A DNA stretch of 64,000 nucleotides from positions 1,612,001 to 1,676,000 of the forward strand of contig CM114272.1 of NCBI GenBank assembly GCA_050084515.1, given 5' to 3'. Position numbers and translations under genes: made by a program. The stretch is from Blasia pusilla. Lineage: Eukaryota; Marchantiophyta; Marchantiopsida; Blasiales. The notes under the pieces are model-generated. The model saw nothing but the letters and a program-made list of their open reading frames with translations. It was not told the DNA's origin and searched no databases. This document shows positions 1 to 10,401 of this stretch, piece by piece. The first letter of the stretch is position 1, and every line of letters begins with the position of its first letter.

Positions 1-2885
1 TCTTAACCAGCCTCAATAAATATTTTTTGCATTGGATGCCCTAATAAAAATATAATTAATTTTATCAAAACTAATATTATGTATATATAATGTATAAACG
101 GTCCAAATATGGCCCTGGCTACCACTAAGTTATGAAAATTCGTGATTATGCCAAAGGATTTAGAACTAAGTACACATAGAATTGTAGAAAAATATAAGGA
201 TTAGAACACTTTAAAATTCAGTAATTACTAGACATCCAAAAATTAGCACTTGGGGGAGAAAAAAAATAAGAAGGAGAGTGATTTTAAAACCAAAATAGAT
301 AACTAACTATAGATTATGCTTAAACAATTTGAGTGGCCGTTTAATTTTCCATATCCAAACGGGGAAGCATATAGTTTTCAACTTTTGGGGCCATATATAC
401 CTCTTTAGCCTAAAGGGGCTATTAGGGTGCTTTTAATACAAAGGATATTGATGATAAAAATAAGTGCATTTACAGTATAGGGGCACACTATACCTTTCCT
501 TTCCACAATTGTAGGCTTAATACATTTGGAGTAGTGAGTATGAAGATGACTATTAGATGTACAATTTTAGTGAACACATAACCGACATCTAGAGTATTAA
601 TATGGAGAAGCATTTGAGCTATAAATATATATTGGGATTTCAGTAAGGAGACACCATAATCCACAATTTTCACTATTGAAATGTTGTAATAAAAATGGTC
701 ACTTAATAAATTTTGAACTATTAGGAAATGACATATGAACTTCATTTTCCTTGAAAAGATATTTCAAATCTAGGAATAAGATACTAATTACAAAAAAAAA
801 TTATTCTAGATATTTTCGTAAGCATAACGAGGTTCTTTAGCTCCATCTGAAAATGTACATGATTTTTGAAAAAAATTAGTCTCTTATGGTGAAAAAAAAA
901 AGTCTTAGAAATGAAACTAGAACAACTCTAAAGTCCCTTCACGCAAGCCCTCTCTTAAATATTCCACTTTTGGGTTCTCCCTTTCAAGATATAGATTTGT
1001 ACATGTATATATATTTGAGATTGAATAGTGATACATTTATATCTAGTTCTAAAGGAAGATGAGCGGCCATATTGGTAGTCTTAAGCCCTACTACTTTGAG
1101 TATCCTACTTTCATCTTTGCAAAGTGGATTACTTAAGTTGGATCTTGGATCATATAGACCCTCGAATAGGCATACATTTAGAGTCCCTATTTAGAACACA
1201 TAATTGATAAGGAGAATATTGGCTTAGATAAATTTAGAATCCATTGGATTTTGACAATTAGAAAGCCCTTCAATAGGGTTCCTTTACAAGATCGAGTCAA
1301 TAGGGTTTAAGAAATTTGAAGGGGGTTTAAGAAATTATTTTACTTTATGTAGTGAATAGATTGGTGCACATTTTTATGCAATGTTGGGTTTCAGATGATA
1401 AAATTTCTCTCTATTCATAATCTTCAGAGGACATTGCATACTCAAGAATTGGGTTCATAACCAAACCAAAATATACTAGTTGAAAAGAAAAAATTAATAA
1501 CATCCAATATAAAGTTAGCTTTAGCATATATTAGTTCTAAGATACATTAAAAATATCGAGCTCTCCATCAATCATGTAAGATTTTATAAATTCATACAAT
1601 AACTAGTATCTTGGAGTGGGAGGATCTTTGGGTGCTAACACAAGTTATGATGATTGTATTGAACTCTCATGTAGATTAATATAATGATTTCTAGGAGTAA
1701 GGAAACATTTTCCTTTTTGATGTTTTGGTGCTCCACTTAAGCAAGCATTTTTGTTGTCCCAATTAGGGTTGGGACTAAACCCTAATTCCCAACCCATGAT
1801 CTTAGGAGGTATACAATATGTCTCTCATTAAGGGTCTATGTATAAAGTGACTTTCTTTGATTTTAAATTTTAGGTATTGCACACATACAATATACTTAGT
1901 ATTTGAAATCAAATTGGCCTTCACAACCATAAGATTAAAGATTACTTTAAAAATAATAATTTTGGTTCCATACGAAAATATAAAGAATACACTTAGCAAC
2001 TAAGCTAGCTGTATTTTTTTCCAAAATACAATTATATGGGTTATAAAAATGATGGCATATATTTAAAGAGCAGAACCATATTATTTTCCAAAGGTATTGT
2101 GCATAAATATCCTTCTCCCAAAGATATTTTGTGGTATATTTGGTACATTCTCACATATAACTAGAAATAAAACTACCATCCATATGGTTATTTTATCCAT
2201 ATTGCTGATAAGAAATTACAATTTGAGTACCAAAAACTTATCTTCCATCTTGAGAAATAAATCATATTAATTAAATGTTAAGTGAACTCATGTGAAATTA
2301 TATCTTATACAATATATGATATATAAAAATTATTAGGGTCATCCCTCTTTTGAAATTATGAACAAAGATCTATTAATCTATAAGGGATCATGTACCCTAT
2401 GCCACTTATTTAAGACTCAACTCATCTTGGTTTAGTGATGTGATTATAGCATTGCGTGAGAGTAGTTACATCCACATTGCACACTTTTTGTTGCACTATT
2501 CTAAAAAACCTTTTAAAAATTAAGAATGGGGAATCCTTTCCTTCCAATTTTACTTTTGGTTTTTCAACTTCTACCAATGGCTTACTTTCATCCTACCATC
2601 ACTTTTCAAGTTATTTTCTTGGTTGTGTAAAAGGCCTCCCAATAGGATAATCTTGCTATGTTTTGGAGATTTGAAACATCATTCATAGCGGAGCAAAAAG
2701 AAAAGCATGAAGAGGGAAAGGGAAGAGGATACACGGATCACAAACTCTTTTCAAGGGATACAATATTGTATTTAAGAGTGTGAAATTAGCATCTTAATAT
2801 AATCTTACCTAGAAGGTTTGAGATCTAAGGTATGATTACTTACTTAATAACATCTAACCATAAAAATAGTGACCTAGTGTGCAAT
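1..2885. repeat. Left arm of a long inverted repeat (partner 47,172-50,330)
   Basis: The reverse complement of this stretch matches 47,172-50,330 over its whole length. For example, the first 50 bases pair with about 50,285-50,335, and the right edge near 2,870-2,885 pairs with 47,172-47,190. The arm runs off the window start, so its outer end is unseen. The right copy carries extra sequence (about 48,290-48,785) where this copy has a short stretch near 1,740-1,800. The sequence is AT-rich and has no convincing gene. The 85-residue minus-strand ORF at 488-745 has a counterpart at 49,622-49,891 in the other arm. That only shows the arms are related, as it has no start context or recognisable domain. 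Two old copies of one unidentified element in opposite orientation is the simplest reading. Confidence 0.85.
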
Positions 2886-3813
2886 GCACCTTATATGAAA
2901 AAAGAGCCAATTGTCTTATTGGAGCAATAGATAATGTAGCTAGGGTTATTTTATTTAGAGTCTTAGAAACTCATTTTTTGAGCCAAGCTAAAAAAATTAG
3001 AGATTAGAGATTATGAGTGAAGGTGGTGCTTGGGCCTCCTATGAGAGTCATGCTTCACTTCAAGTAGAATGGCATGGAGATATTAGGGATATCCACATGA
3101 ATAAATAAGAAGTTAACTTCATCCCTAGAGTGGTTAATGAGGTAAGATAGATGTAGCTCTAAAGAGGGTTATGTAGTGTGTTGAATGCTACTTGTTTGGT
3201 TAGTCTAAGACATGTTATAATATGTATGGTATGGAGGAGTTTCTTACCATATGAAATGTAGATATTGTTTGAGGATGAGTGCATAAAACATCATGCATGA
3301 GAGGAGGAGATGAATTTGGGACCTTGACGAGGATAAGAAATGCCCCACATCTTTATCCCCTTATAGGGAGGGAGCACTATTCTCAAGTATCCCAAATTTC
3401 AATACAATTACAAATGACTTCTAAAATTGCATTTTCATTGTGGCATTGACTCCCAAAATTGCACTTCAACCAAAAAACCCTCGTACTTCAATGCTATACT
3501 CTAACTCATAAGTTTCTTTTTATACTTAAAATTTTTGTGTAAATTTTCTACTAGTGGGGAATAGAGGGGCTAGGTGTATTTTACAGACTTTTGTTCATTG
3601 ATCAAAAGAATTCCTCCATCATCATTCATTCAAAGATATATATTATGTATCTATAAAAGAATGATGTCATGAGGGATCTTTTTATACGAAAGTAAATATG
3701 TTACAATCATCTCTAGCTATTATCACAATACTCATATTCATGAGCATGTGGAATTGTCTTGATGATGTTAAGTGATCATCTATATTCACCTCTATGAACA
3801 CACAGTGGCACTA
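2886..3813. other. AT-rich intergenic DNA, no gene seen
   Basis: No ORF with protein-like composition, no recognisable domain and no clear repeat structure. It lies between the inverted-repeat arm and a mini-Helitron. Confidence 0.5.
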
Positions 3814-4029
3814 TCTTTATTATTATGGAAGAGTTCCTTCTTGATTTGCAAACACCTCTATGCTTGACACGTGGCAACTGGGCAGCAAGAAAATGTTTGA
3901 CATACTACGGGCAGCAAGAAAAAAAGTTGAATTTAATTGGAACATCATTAATCTCTTCCCTTCACGAGCTATACACTAGACCTTCAAACACTTTTTTATT
4001 TCTCGTGCATCGCACCGACTGCTTACTAG
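3814..4029 (+). mobile_element. Candidate non-autonomous mini-Helitron (216 bp)
   Basis: The element begins TCTTTATTATTATGGAAGAG directly after an A (3,813) and ends CTAG at 4,026-4,029 directly before a T (4,030). That is the A^T insertion preference of Helitrons. Before the end is a small hairpin, GTGC-ATC-GCAC at 4,005-4,015, then a short spacer. A TC start, a hairpin near the 3' end and a CTRR end are the accepted Helitron terminal features. The hairpin here is weak (4-bp stem). It codes for nothing: the ORF at 3,825-4,106 runs across its end and is taken as chance. The same terminal layout recurs at 5,672-5,830 and, on the minus strand, at 39,021. Confidence 0.55.
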
Positions 4030-4480
4030 TTGGTGTTGCTACAGTAACTATGATCCTTTCAAATTTAGCCCTTGGTCTCCCTTGCGTTATTAGTTCTCTA
4101 ACTTGAGGTCTTCTTGAAAGTTTTCATCGTGCTCTTGCACAATATTCTTGCACCTTTACTCAAAGCCCTCACCTCAAGAATTTATAATCCTCTCCTTAAA
4201 TGTTTCCTCCCTAAAGTATAGAGGAATCTATGTTCATTTGCACTTTCTTGCTCATATTGGGCATAATTGCTACATTCAAATATGAATATATTATTCTTAT
4301 TCATTATATTCCATTTTTTATATTATATAAATATTAACAAAGGCATAAGATTTACATAAAGACATGGAGGAAAGGGTTCTCATAAAGGTGTCAAATACAA
4401 TGTTACTTTGCTCATACATATTTTTTCTTGTGTGACACTATGTGCTGCATGTATTCCATGTTTTAAATGATATGAAATAA
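4030..4480. other. AT-rich spacer, no gene seen
   Basis: Low-complexity AT-rich DNA between two Helitron-like ends, with no supported coding sequence. Confidence 0.4.
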
Positions 4481-4510
4481 TCTATATTATTATTAGAGAG
4501 TGCACCTTCA
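4481..4510 (+). mobile_element. Possible orphan Helitron 5' end
   Basis: TCTATATTATTATTAGAGAG directly after an A (4,480) closely resembles the 5' terminus of the element at 5,672. No matching CTAG-T end with a hairpin was found downstream before 5,672, so this may be a truncated copy or chance. Confidence 0.3.
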
Positions 4511-5671
4511 TCATGCAAAATCCTCTCCTCTTAACTCTTAACACTTTAAACCAATAACATCACTTATTGTATGAACCAATAGGATCACTTGAAATCAATT
4601 TAAAATGGTATTTGAGAACTTTGAGAATTAATTATGGGAGGTAACTGAATTTTGTGCATGGCTTGGGATGCAAGTCCTTCTAAGTAGAAAAAATTTCAAT
4701 CATAATAAGATATTCTTATTGTATTCATCCCACATTGCCAAGATTGAGGTCTTAATCAAGAGCCCTATGAGGAAAATGGGGGAAGTTGGAGTTTCCCCCC
4801 TAGAATCCTAGAAGTACTTACAAGGAGGACACTCTCCCTCCCTATCCTCTCAAGTTCTTGAAGTAGCAACTAACCGTGATGTTTGTTCGGCCATGTTTCA
4901 CGTTTTATTTAGGAAATGTACCTTGAAGAATTAATTGAGGCGCTCTGGTATAGATGAGCAACTTGGGGAGATTGGTGGAGGCTTGGAAAAGAGACTTATT
5001 ACGGAGATGGTATGCACTTGGGAAGACTTAACTTGATTAGTGCTAGGTAGCTTCTCAATAAGTACTAAACATACAATTGGTTGAGTCTTTGGGACTCAAC
5101 CCCAGTGTCGGTTACAAAGATTAAGATTGAGAATGCTTTGCGGCAAAGAAAGGACAAGTAGGGGTGGCTATGATGTCTAGCCTTTTCCTACAAGGGAAAG
5201 AATCACAATGAGGTGGTCGGAGGATTGTAGCATAGTGGGCAAGAATGGCAAGAGTGGGCAAGGAGAGATGGATGTCAAATTGAGGATAGAAGGAATTACA
5301 AGCAAGAGTCAAGGCACGGTGTGGAAAATTCGGGGTGGTGAAAGCCTAAAGAGGAAATAAGGATGGTGGAAAGAGCTATATTTGCCAGATTTGCGAAGGT
5401 TGCTTGCTGAAAAAATCCAAATCTTTGGTCTTATGTTCATCCATATGGGGAATTTTTAAAAATTTGAAAGATAGTTCTATTCCAGCTTGCCTCTTAAATA
5501 CACAGATGAATATATTTCCCATCTCATCTTGGCATCCATCTTCTACTCTCCCATTCCTCACTAGACCCCCATCCCCTCCTCCTTCCTCGAGTTCTTGGCC
5601 TTGCCCTCTTCCTTGTCTTTTCACCCATCCCCTCCCTCCCTTCCCACTTGTACTAAAACCTTATACTCAAA
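4511..5671. other. Intergenic DNA, no gene seen
   Basis: ORFs at 5,121-5,312 and 5,376-5,688 overlap on opposite strands and have low-complexity Pro/Ser or Gly/Gln composition, so they are not supported as genes. The stretch around 4,860-5,110 has mixed composition and could be a remnant LTR, but no paired copy or primer site was found. Confidence 0.4.
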
Positions 5672-5830
5672 TCTATATTATTGTATAAGAGGTGTCACGC
5701 ATCATGATGACACGTGTCTTTTTGGACCAATGGCGGGGCTTTGTATTCTTCCTTCCACAGGTGGGTTAATTTGAGGTGGGTTAATTCGAGTTCCGATATT
5801 TCATTCGTACAAAGCACGAGCAACGTCTAG
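5672..5830 (+). mobile_element. Candidate mini-Helitron (159 bp)
   Basis: It starts TCTATATTATTGTATAAGAG right after an A (5,671) and ends CAACGTCTAG right before a T (5,831). The segment before the end (5,806-5,817) keeps an imperfect inverted motif, TCGT...ACGA. The TC start, CTAG end and A^T target match Helitron rules, and the start resembles those at 3,814 and 4,481. It is too short to code and must have been moved in trans, if it is a real element. The 39-kb locus carries the only Helitron coding remnant seen in the window. Confidence 0.6.
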
Positions 5831-6388
5831 TGCACATAAATGTGAAACATCAAAATGCTAGTGAGTTCACACTAAACAAAAACGTGTTAGAGTCTCATAA
5901 AACTTGCTCAAGGTCCATTTGATAGCTAGGACCACTAGGTAGAAAAGTGTGGTTTCAAGTCCTTGGACTATTAAGGAAGTTTATCTCAAGTCTTGAATAG
6001 CTTGCCTAAATTGGGTAGTGAAGGGATAGATTGGTATCTAAATTTTTCAAGATCTATTGAGATTGAGGGATGAGCGAACTCTCAAATTTGGGAGACGCAA
6101 GGTTGATTGACCTAAATTGTGGCATATGTGAGTGGAGATAAGTAAGGAGAGTGTAACTGCTGCTAATCGCAAAGGAAAAAAGTCGGACAAAGTTAGGGGG
6201 CTAATGTCAACCAAGCTGCAATAAATGTGTGTGGACCCTCGGCGGCTAGACTAAAGGAGCGGTTGGCTGGTGAAGATACGACGTTTCCAAAACTTTGCGC
6301 TAATACTTTCCACCAACACTCCATGGAATTGCATGTTGAAGATAATTGGGGACATAGTGAAGAATTTTAGGACCCACGTTGTAGATTT
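5831..6388. other. Upstream flank of the MULE fragment
   Basis: No supported gene. It may include degraded MULE sequence, but no terminal inverted repeats were recognised. Confidence 0.35.
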
Positions 6389-7183
6389 TTGGTTTCCTTA
6401 TTGAGGCTTGCATGTGGAATGGGGGTCTCTTGGCAACCTCAACATAGTAAGAGGCCTAACCAACCATTTTTCAAGAAATCTTTCTCCGAAACTATGGTAA
6501 GCTCAAACATTTGCATAGAGAAAAGGAGCGGTGAAGCGAGAGTGCCCACCGCCAGGAATAGGGCAAGTGGTCAATTTTCTAGGTACATATCTTTAGTGAA
6601 GGGGAAGGGCACACCCTATAAAGATGAAGTTTGCAAGTGGAGGGTCTGTTGCCAACGGCATAAAAGTAGAGGCCTATATGAGATAACCGTGTGTAATTTG
6701 AAGCACACTTGTCCGGGGCACATTCATACATGGAGAGGTCCTACACATAAGGCAAAGTCATTATCAATGGTATTAGCAGATAGGGTTGTAAACCAACCAA
6801 GCATCCCTATAGGTAGCTTTATAGAAGTCCTTGCACAGAGGTACAAGAAGCGAACCACTTACTTCCTTGCTTGGAGATGCAAAGAAATATGGCGAGATTG
6901 GATGAACGGGGGTGAACGGGTAGGTTTCTATTTGATTCGTTCTTTCATACAAGTAGTAAAGAAAGCCGACCCCTTTGCCACCGCCGCTTGGGATGTTTGG
7001 GACTTAGAATCTGCCATCTTCAAGAGATTATTTATTTCTCCCTCTACCATGAAGAACATTATTCCTTATGTGCATAAGGTAGTTGGTTTGGATGCATGTG
7101 TAGTGCCCGCATTTTTGAAATTTTGGTATAAAGATCAATTTTTGTACAGAATTGTAGAGAAATCTTCCTTGAGTGAAGACTAA
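6389..7183 (+). pseudogene. MULE (MuDR-type) transposase fragment, N-terminal part
   Basis: This 264-residue frame reads like the N-terminal half of a plant Mutator-like transposase. Around residues 81-115 there is a Trp/Cys-rich block (KWRVCCQRH, then CNLKHTCPGH) typical of the MuDR N-terminal DNA-binding region. It is followed by a helical stretch with YFLAWRCK and a Trp-rich block (WDVWDLESA). The frame ends near a VVGLDACVVPAF segment, about where the DDE catalytic domain would begin. The family normally runs to 600-900 residues, so the catalytic half is missing here. The nominal start is a TTG; the first ATG in frame is at about residue 11. No terminal inverted repeats or target duplication were found. 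The family call rests on motif resemblance only; another plant DDE transposase is possible. Confidence 0.5.
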
Positions 7184-7807
7184 AAGACTCAATACTAGAA
7201 GTAAAGACGTATACTTTACAGAAAGGGTGTGAGAGTAGGGAACGACACCTAGAATCCATGAGTAAAGAATTTCTAGTTGAATACAATAAGGGACCGTTCA
7301 AAATAGGAATTGGAAAATGTAATTTGTCCGAGCTTTCAATCTCAAGGAGTAGTAAGAGATTAAGGAATGTCTTGGAAGAGTGAGAATCGTGTAAAAGTAG
7401 GAGAAGAGTGGAAAAAGCTTCTTTGCAAAAGAAGATTGAGGGATTCTTTGCGCGAAGACAAGATCCAAAGAACGAAGACCGAAGACCCAAGAGTAAAGAC
7501 TAAGAACTCTAAGAAGGAAGAGGAAGAAGAAGAGGAATTGAAAAGTCTTCACAAAGCGGAAAGGTATAGCAAGTATAGGAATACAAAGAGAAAGAATGTT
7601 TTGGAAGAAAGTGGATGTGTCCCGGCATACACATCGCTGTCACCGAACACACACACAAACACACACGATCTCATGCTAACTCATGGCATCCAAACATCGA
7701 GACAAGAAGACAACCGATACCATCATCTGCCTATCAGATAGGAGGAGAGGTAGAAGACGATATTTTGGGGCATCGATCCTTACAGGAACCATTTCTTTTA
7801 CTAGTGG
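7184..7807. other. Low-complexity flank, no supported gene
   Basis: ORFs on both strands overlap here. The plus-strand frame at 7,367-7,741 is Glu/Lys-rich because of a purine-rich tract near 7,500-7,540, which is the likely reason it stays open. No domain recognised. Confidence 0.4.
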
Positions 7808-8047
7808 CGGTTCTTACCATTTGGATTAAAGAACGCCCCGACTGAATTTCAGAGGGTCATGGATAGGATCTTTGCAGGTCTGGATTTTGCTAGGTGTTAT
7901 ATTGATGACATCGTAGGCTTTAGCGCCACGGTTGAGGAGCATGAGCGAGATCTAGAGGAGATGTTTTGATGATTACAGTTACATGGGCTGAAGCTACATC
8001 CAAGCAAGTGCAAGTTCTTCTACAACCAGATTGAGTACTTGGTTCAT
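7808..8047 (+). pseudogene. Ty3/gypsy reverse transcriptase fragment
   Basis: The frame from 7,808 reads RFLPFGLKNAPTEFQRVM, then a YIDDI catalytic motif, then EEHERDLEEMF. Two adjacent stop codons follow, and then the same frame reads HGLKLHPSKCKFF and IEYL. This order (PFGLKNAP, YxDD, LKLxPxKC) is diagnostic of Ty3/gypsy reverse transcriptases. Only about 80 residues survive, with no RNase H, integrase or LTRs next to it. The YIDD catalytic pair is intact, so the in-frame stops and truncation are what disable it. It lies about 600 bp after the MULE fragment, but the two share no structure and are probably independent remnants. Confidence 0.85.
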
Positions 8048-9186
8048 ACGATATACCGAAGTGGCCTTGGTGTGCAGATCCTATCTCTCTCACAACACCA
8101 TAGTTCTCACATGTGTGCACTCTCACATGTCTCTCTCAATGTCAAACCAAACCTAGTCTACTAATGAGAGGCTTGGGTTACACTCACAAGGCAAGGGACC
8201 ATATCTGTGCCATCTCGTGCAAGAGATTCAACAAAGAGACATTGAGTTCTCAAGCTCTCTCTCCTTGAGATATACCCTCCTTTCTTCCAAGCTCTTTCCA
8301 TGGTAACATATGCTTCCAAGTCATCTCCTTGGCTCTTGACCTGATGTAGCAGGTCAAGGGTGACTTACCAAAAATAGAAATTCGACCATATACTCAAAAT
8401 GATACTTACTTAAAATAGTAAGTTTCTTAGTATGGCTCCAAATGAGCCGAAACAAAGGGGAAACCTGCTCTCCCAGGTTTCTCGGGGCCTTGGCAGGTCA
8501 TCCTCGGCCTCTTGAGCCTATCCTCCACTACTCGCAAAGGTGCTCTACTAGATCTCACCGATCTATCCTAAGATACGTGACAAAAGGAAAGAAAATTCAA
8601 AGGAGGACTCTTCGCAGCGGTATTAGGATAAGAGTCTTTGCGAAAATAGGATCACGAAGATAGGACTACAAAGAGCGCGAAGATTCTGAAGCATGAATCT
8701 TCACGGAATTTTCGAAAGCAAAAAATGAAGAGGCGTAGCGGTTCAGAAGGAAGCGGAATTGAATCACCAAGCAACCAACCGTCTTAGGAAGGCGGAGGAT
8801 AGGAGAATCTGAACCAAGGAGGGTAGGATTAGTTAGAAATCTAGAATAGAATAGGAAGATCAATAAGGAAATGTAAAAGACTATTTGAAGAGCAAATTAG
8901 AAGAAGGAGGATCTTTCCCTTATATCTTTAGTTTACAAGTAGTCTTGGTGGGTTGTGTTAGGAGTTCTTTGGGATGATCCAAGCTGAAGAGTCTTGTACT
9001 TTCTGAAGCTTGTAATACTTTCTAGTTCTTCCCACTCTTTGATGCATAAGAAATGTCGTCTCTCATGCTTCTTGATGTGCGGAGTTGAGTGTAAGACCTT
9101 ATTGGGTTACCGTATGGATGAGAGTTGAATATTGTGATTTTGAAATTCCAAAAGATAATTAGAAAGAGCATAGGAAAGTTGTTAGA
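8048..9186. other. Degraded intergenic DNA
   Basis: No supported gene. The ORF at 8,442-8,663 is Arg-rich and has no recognisable domain. This may be further retroelement debris, but no paired LTR was found. Confidence 0.4.
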
Positions 9187-9300
9187 AGTGAGTAACCCAC
9201 CCTAGGAAAGCTATTAGACGGTGAGTAATCTACCCTAGGAAAGCTATTAGACGGTGAGTAATCTACCTAGGAAAGCTATTAGACGGTGAGTAATCTACCT
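9187..9300. repeat. 33-bp tandem repeat, about 3.5 copies
   Basis: The unit contains AGGAAAGCTATTAGACGGTG followed by AGTAATCTACC. The first unit carries small differences (agtaaccca for agtaatcta), and the last junctions differ by 2-3 bases. Nearly identical units indicate recent slippage. Confidence 0.9.
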
Positions 9301-9559
9301 TGACGGATTTAGTTTTGAAAATAAATGAACTGCCCATTCAAGAAGTCTTGTTAAGGTCTTTGTTGGAACTTTGGTATTCAAGATTTGAAAGGAGTCTTAA
9401 GAAAGTAAAAAATATTTTTATTCTTTTATACTCTTAAAGACAATGTAATTAGTGAAAAGAAGAAAATAATTATTTTTGTTATTTCTTATTAAACCTCTCT
9501 TTAATCACGAAAATTTTATCTCTTGTACATTTTAACATATAACATGCCCTGCCTTTTTA

Positions 9560-10400
9560 TTCTTATTTTTTTTACGGGTTGTCTCCAAAGGGCGTTTTAC
9601 GGCGGGGAGCGACCGCCGACGTGACGAATTAAGAGATATAATAGAAACCTATATTTATTTCAGGACTACTACTCCATTTCATCATATTCTCCACGCTTTC
9701 CGTGCGAATGTTCCGCTTTTTTCGCGCATTTTCCGTTTCAATGCAAGGTTTCGAAGGAGTGGCGATGGAGTCCAGCTCGCCCCATTCAGTTTAGTGCGTA
9801 TGCTGCGGGGCGACGACGGCGCTCTACGGCGATTGATTCACTCGCTGCACCTGCTGAGCTTTAGTTTGCTCATTCGCTGATTTGCGGAATTGAGTCGCGC
9901 TTGGATCCGCTTCGCGCGTTTGCTCATGCGTTAGATTTCTAGTGGTAGCTGGTTTGGAGCGTTTGGAGTGGACTTGCAGTGGAGAAGACGGTGTCCCCAA
10001 ACCTCATCATTAACAACAACAACAACGTCGCGGCAGAAAACGGGGTAAGATGAGATTTGTCAGTGCGTCATGGATGAAATCAGTTTATCCTCGGCCATAG
10101 AGCCGGTCCTCTTTCGCCACTGACAGTGGCTTCGGAAACAGAATGTGAGGAAAGGAAGATCACTGTTAGGGCGAGATGTTTGGTTGGGAAATGCCACAGA
10201 CCTAAACAGGTTAGGTCTGTGGCATTTCCTTCCATGAATCAATCACTCAATGCCTTTGCTCTCATTCTTTAGACTTAACAGCTTATCTAGAGCTTCTGTA
10301 CATGCAGGATCTGGATTTCGCAGACCACGTGCATTTGTGTATGCGAAGTGAGCTGTTGTTCTCAATTTGGTCCTGAGGCATTCCAACGCGCTTGAATTCC
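9560..10400. repeat. Left copy of the CCCH 5' region, inverted at 26,455-27,840
   Basis: Matching landmarks in reverse complement are: the GGGCGTTTTACGG stretch near 9,590 with about 27,785; the GCTCATTCGCTGATTTGCG stretch near 9,870 with about 27,175; the CGTCGCGGCAGAAAACGGGG stretch near 10,025 with about 26,930; and the FWD/REV block with ATAGAGCCGGTCCTCTTTCG near 10,100 with about 26,795. This stretch is the promoter and leader of the CCCH gene. The right copy has expanded a GTT/GAT-rich segment to about three units. Confidence 0.85.
10187..10229. repeat. Perfect 19-bp hairpin in the CCCH leader
   Basis: Left arm GGAAATGCCACAGACCTAA (10,187-10,205), loop ACAGG, right arm is its exact reverse complement (10,211-10,229). 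The inverted sister copy near 26,670-26,715 matches one arm and both flanks, but has an unrelated 11-base stretch (CTCAGATTATG) where the second arm should be. The hairpin was therefore made here by copying one arm in reverse over the original sequence, or was lost in the sister. Confidence 0.9.
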
Positions 10401-10401
10401 C

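Noticed and set aside
488-745. Conserved 85-residue ORF in both arms of the long inverted repeat
   Set aside because: AT-driven hydrophobic composition, different ends in the two arms and no domain; similarity comes from the repeat itself.
3825-4106. 93-residue ORF
   Set aside because: It crosses the 3' end of the mini-Helitron and has no domain.
7059-7552. Minus-strand Leu/Phe/Ser-rich ORFs
   Set aside because: They are antisense to purine-rich sequence and to the MULE frame, with low-complexity composition.
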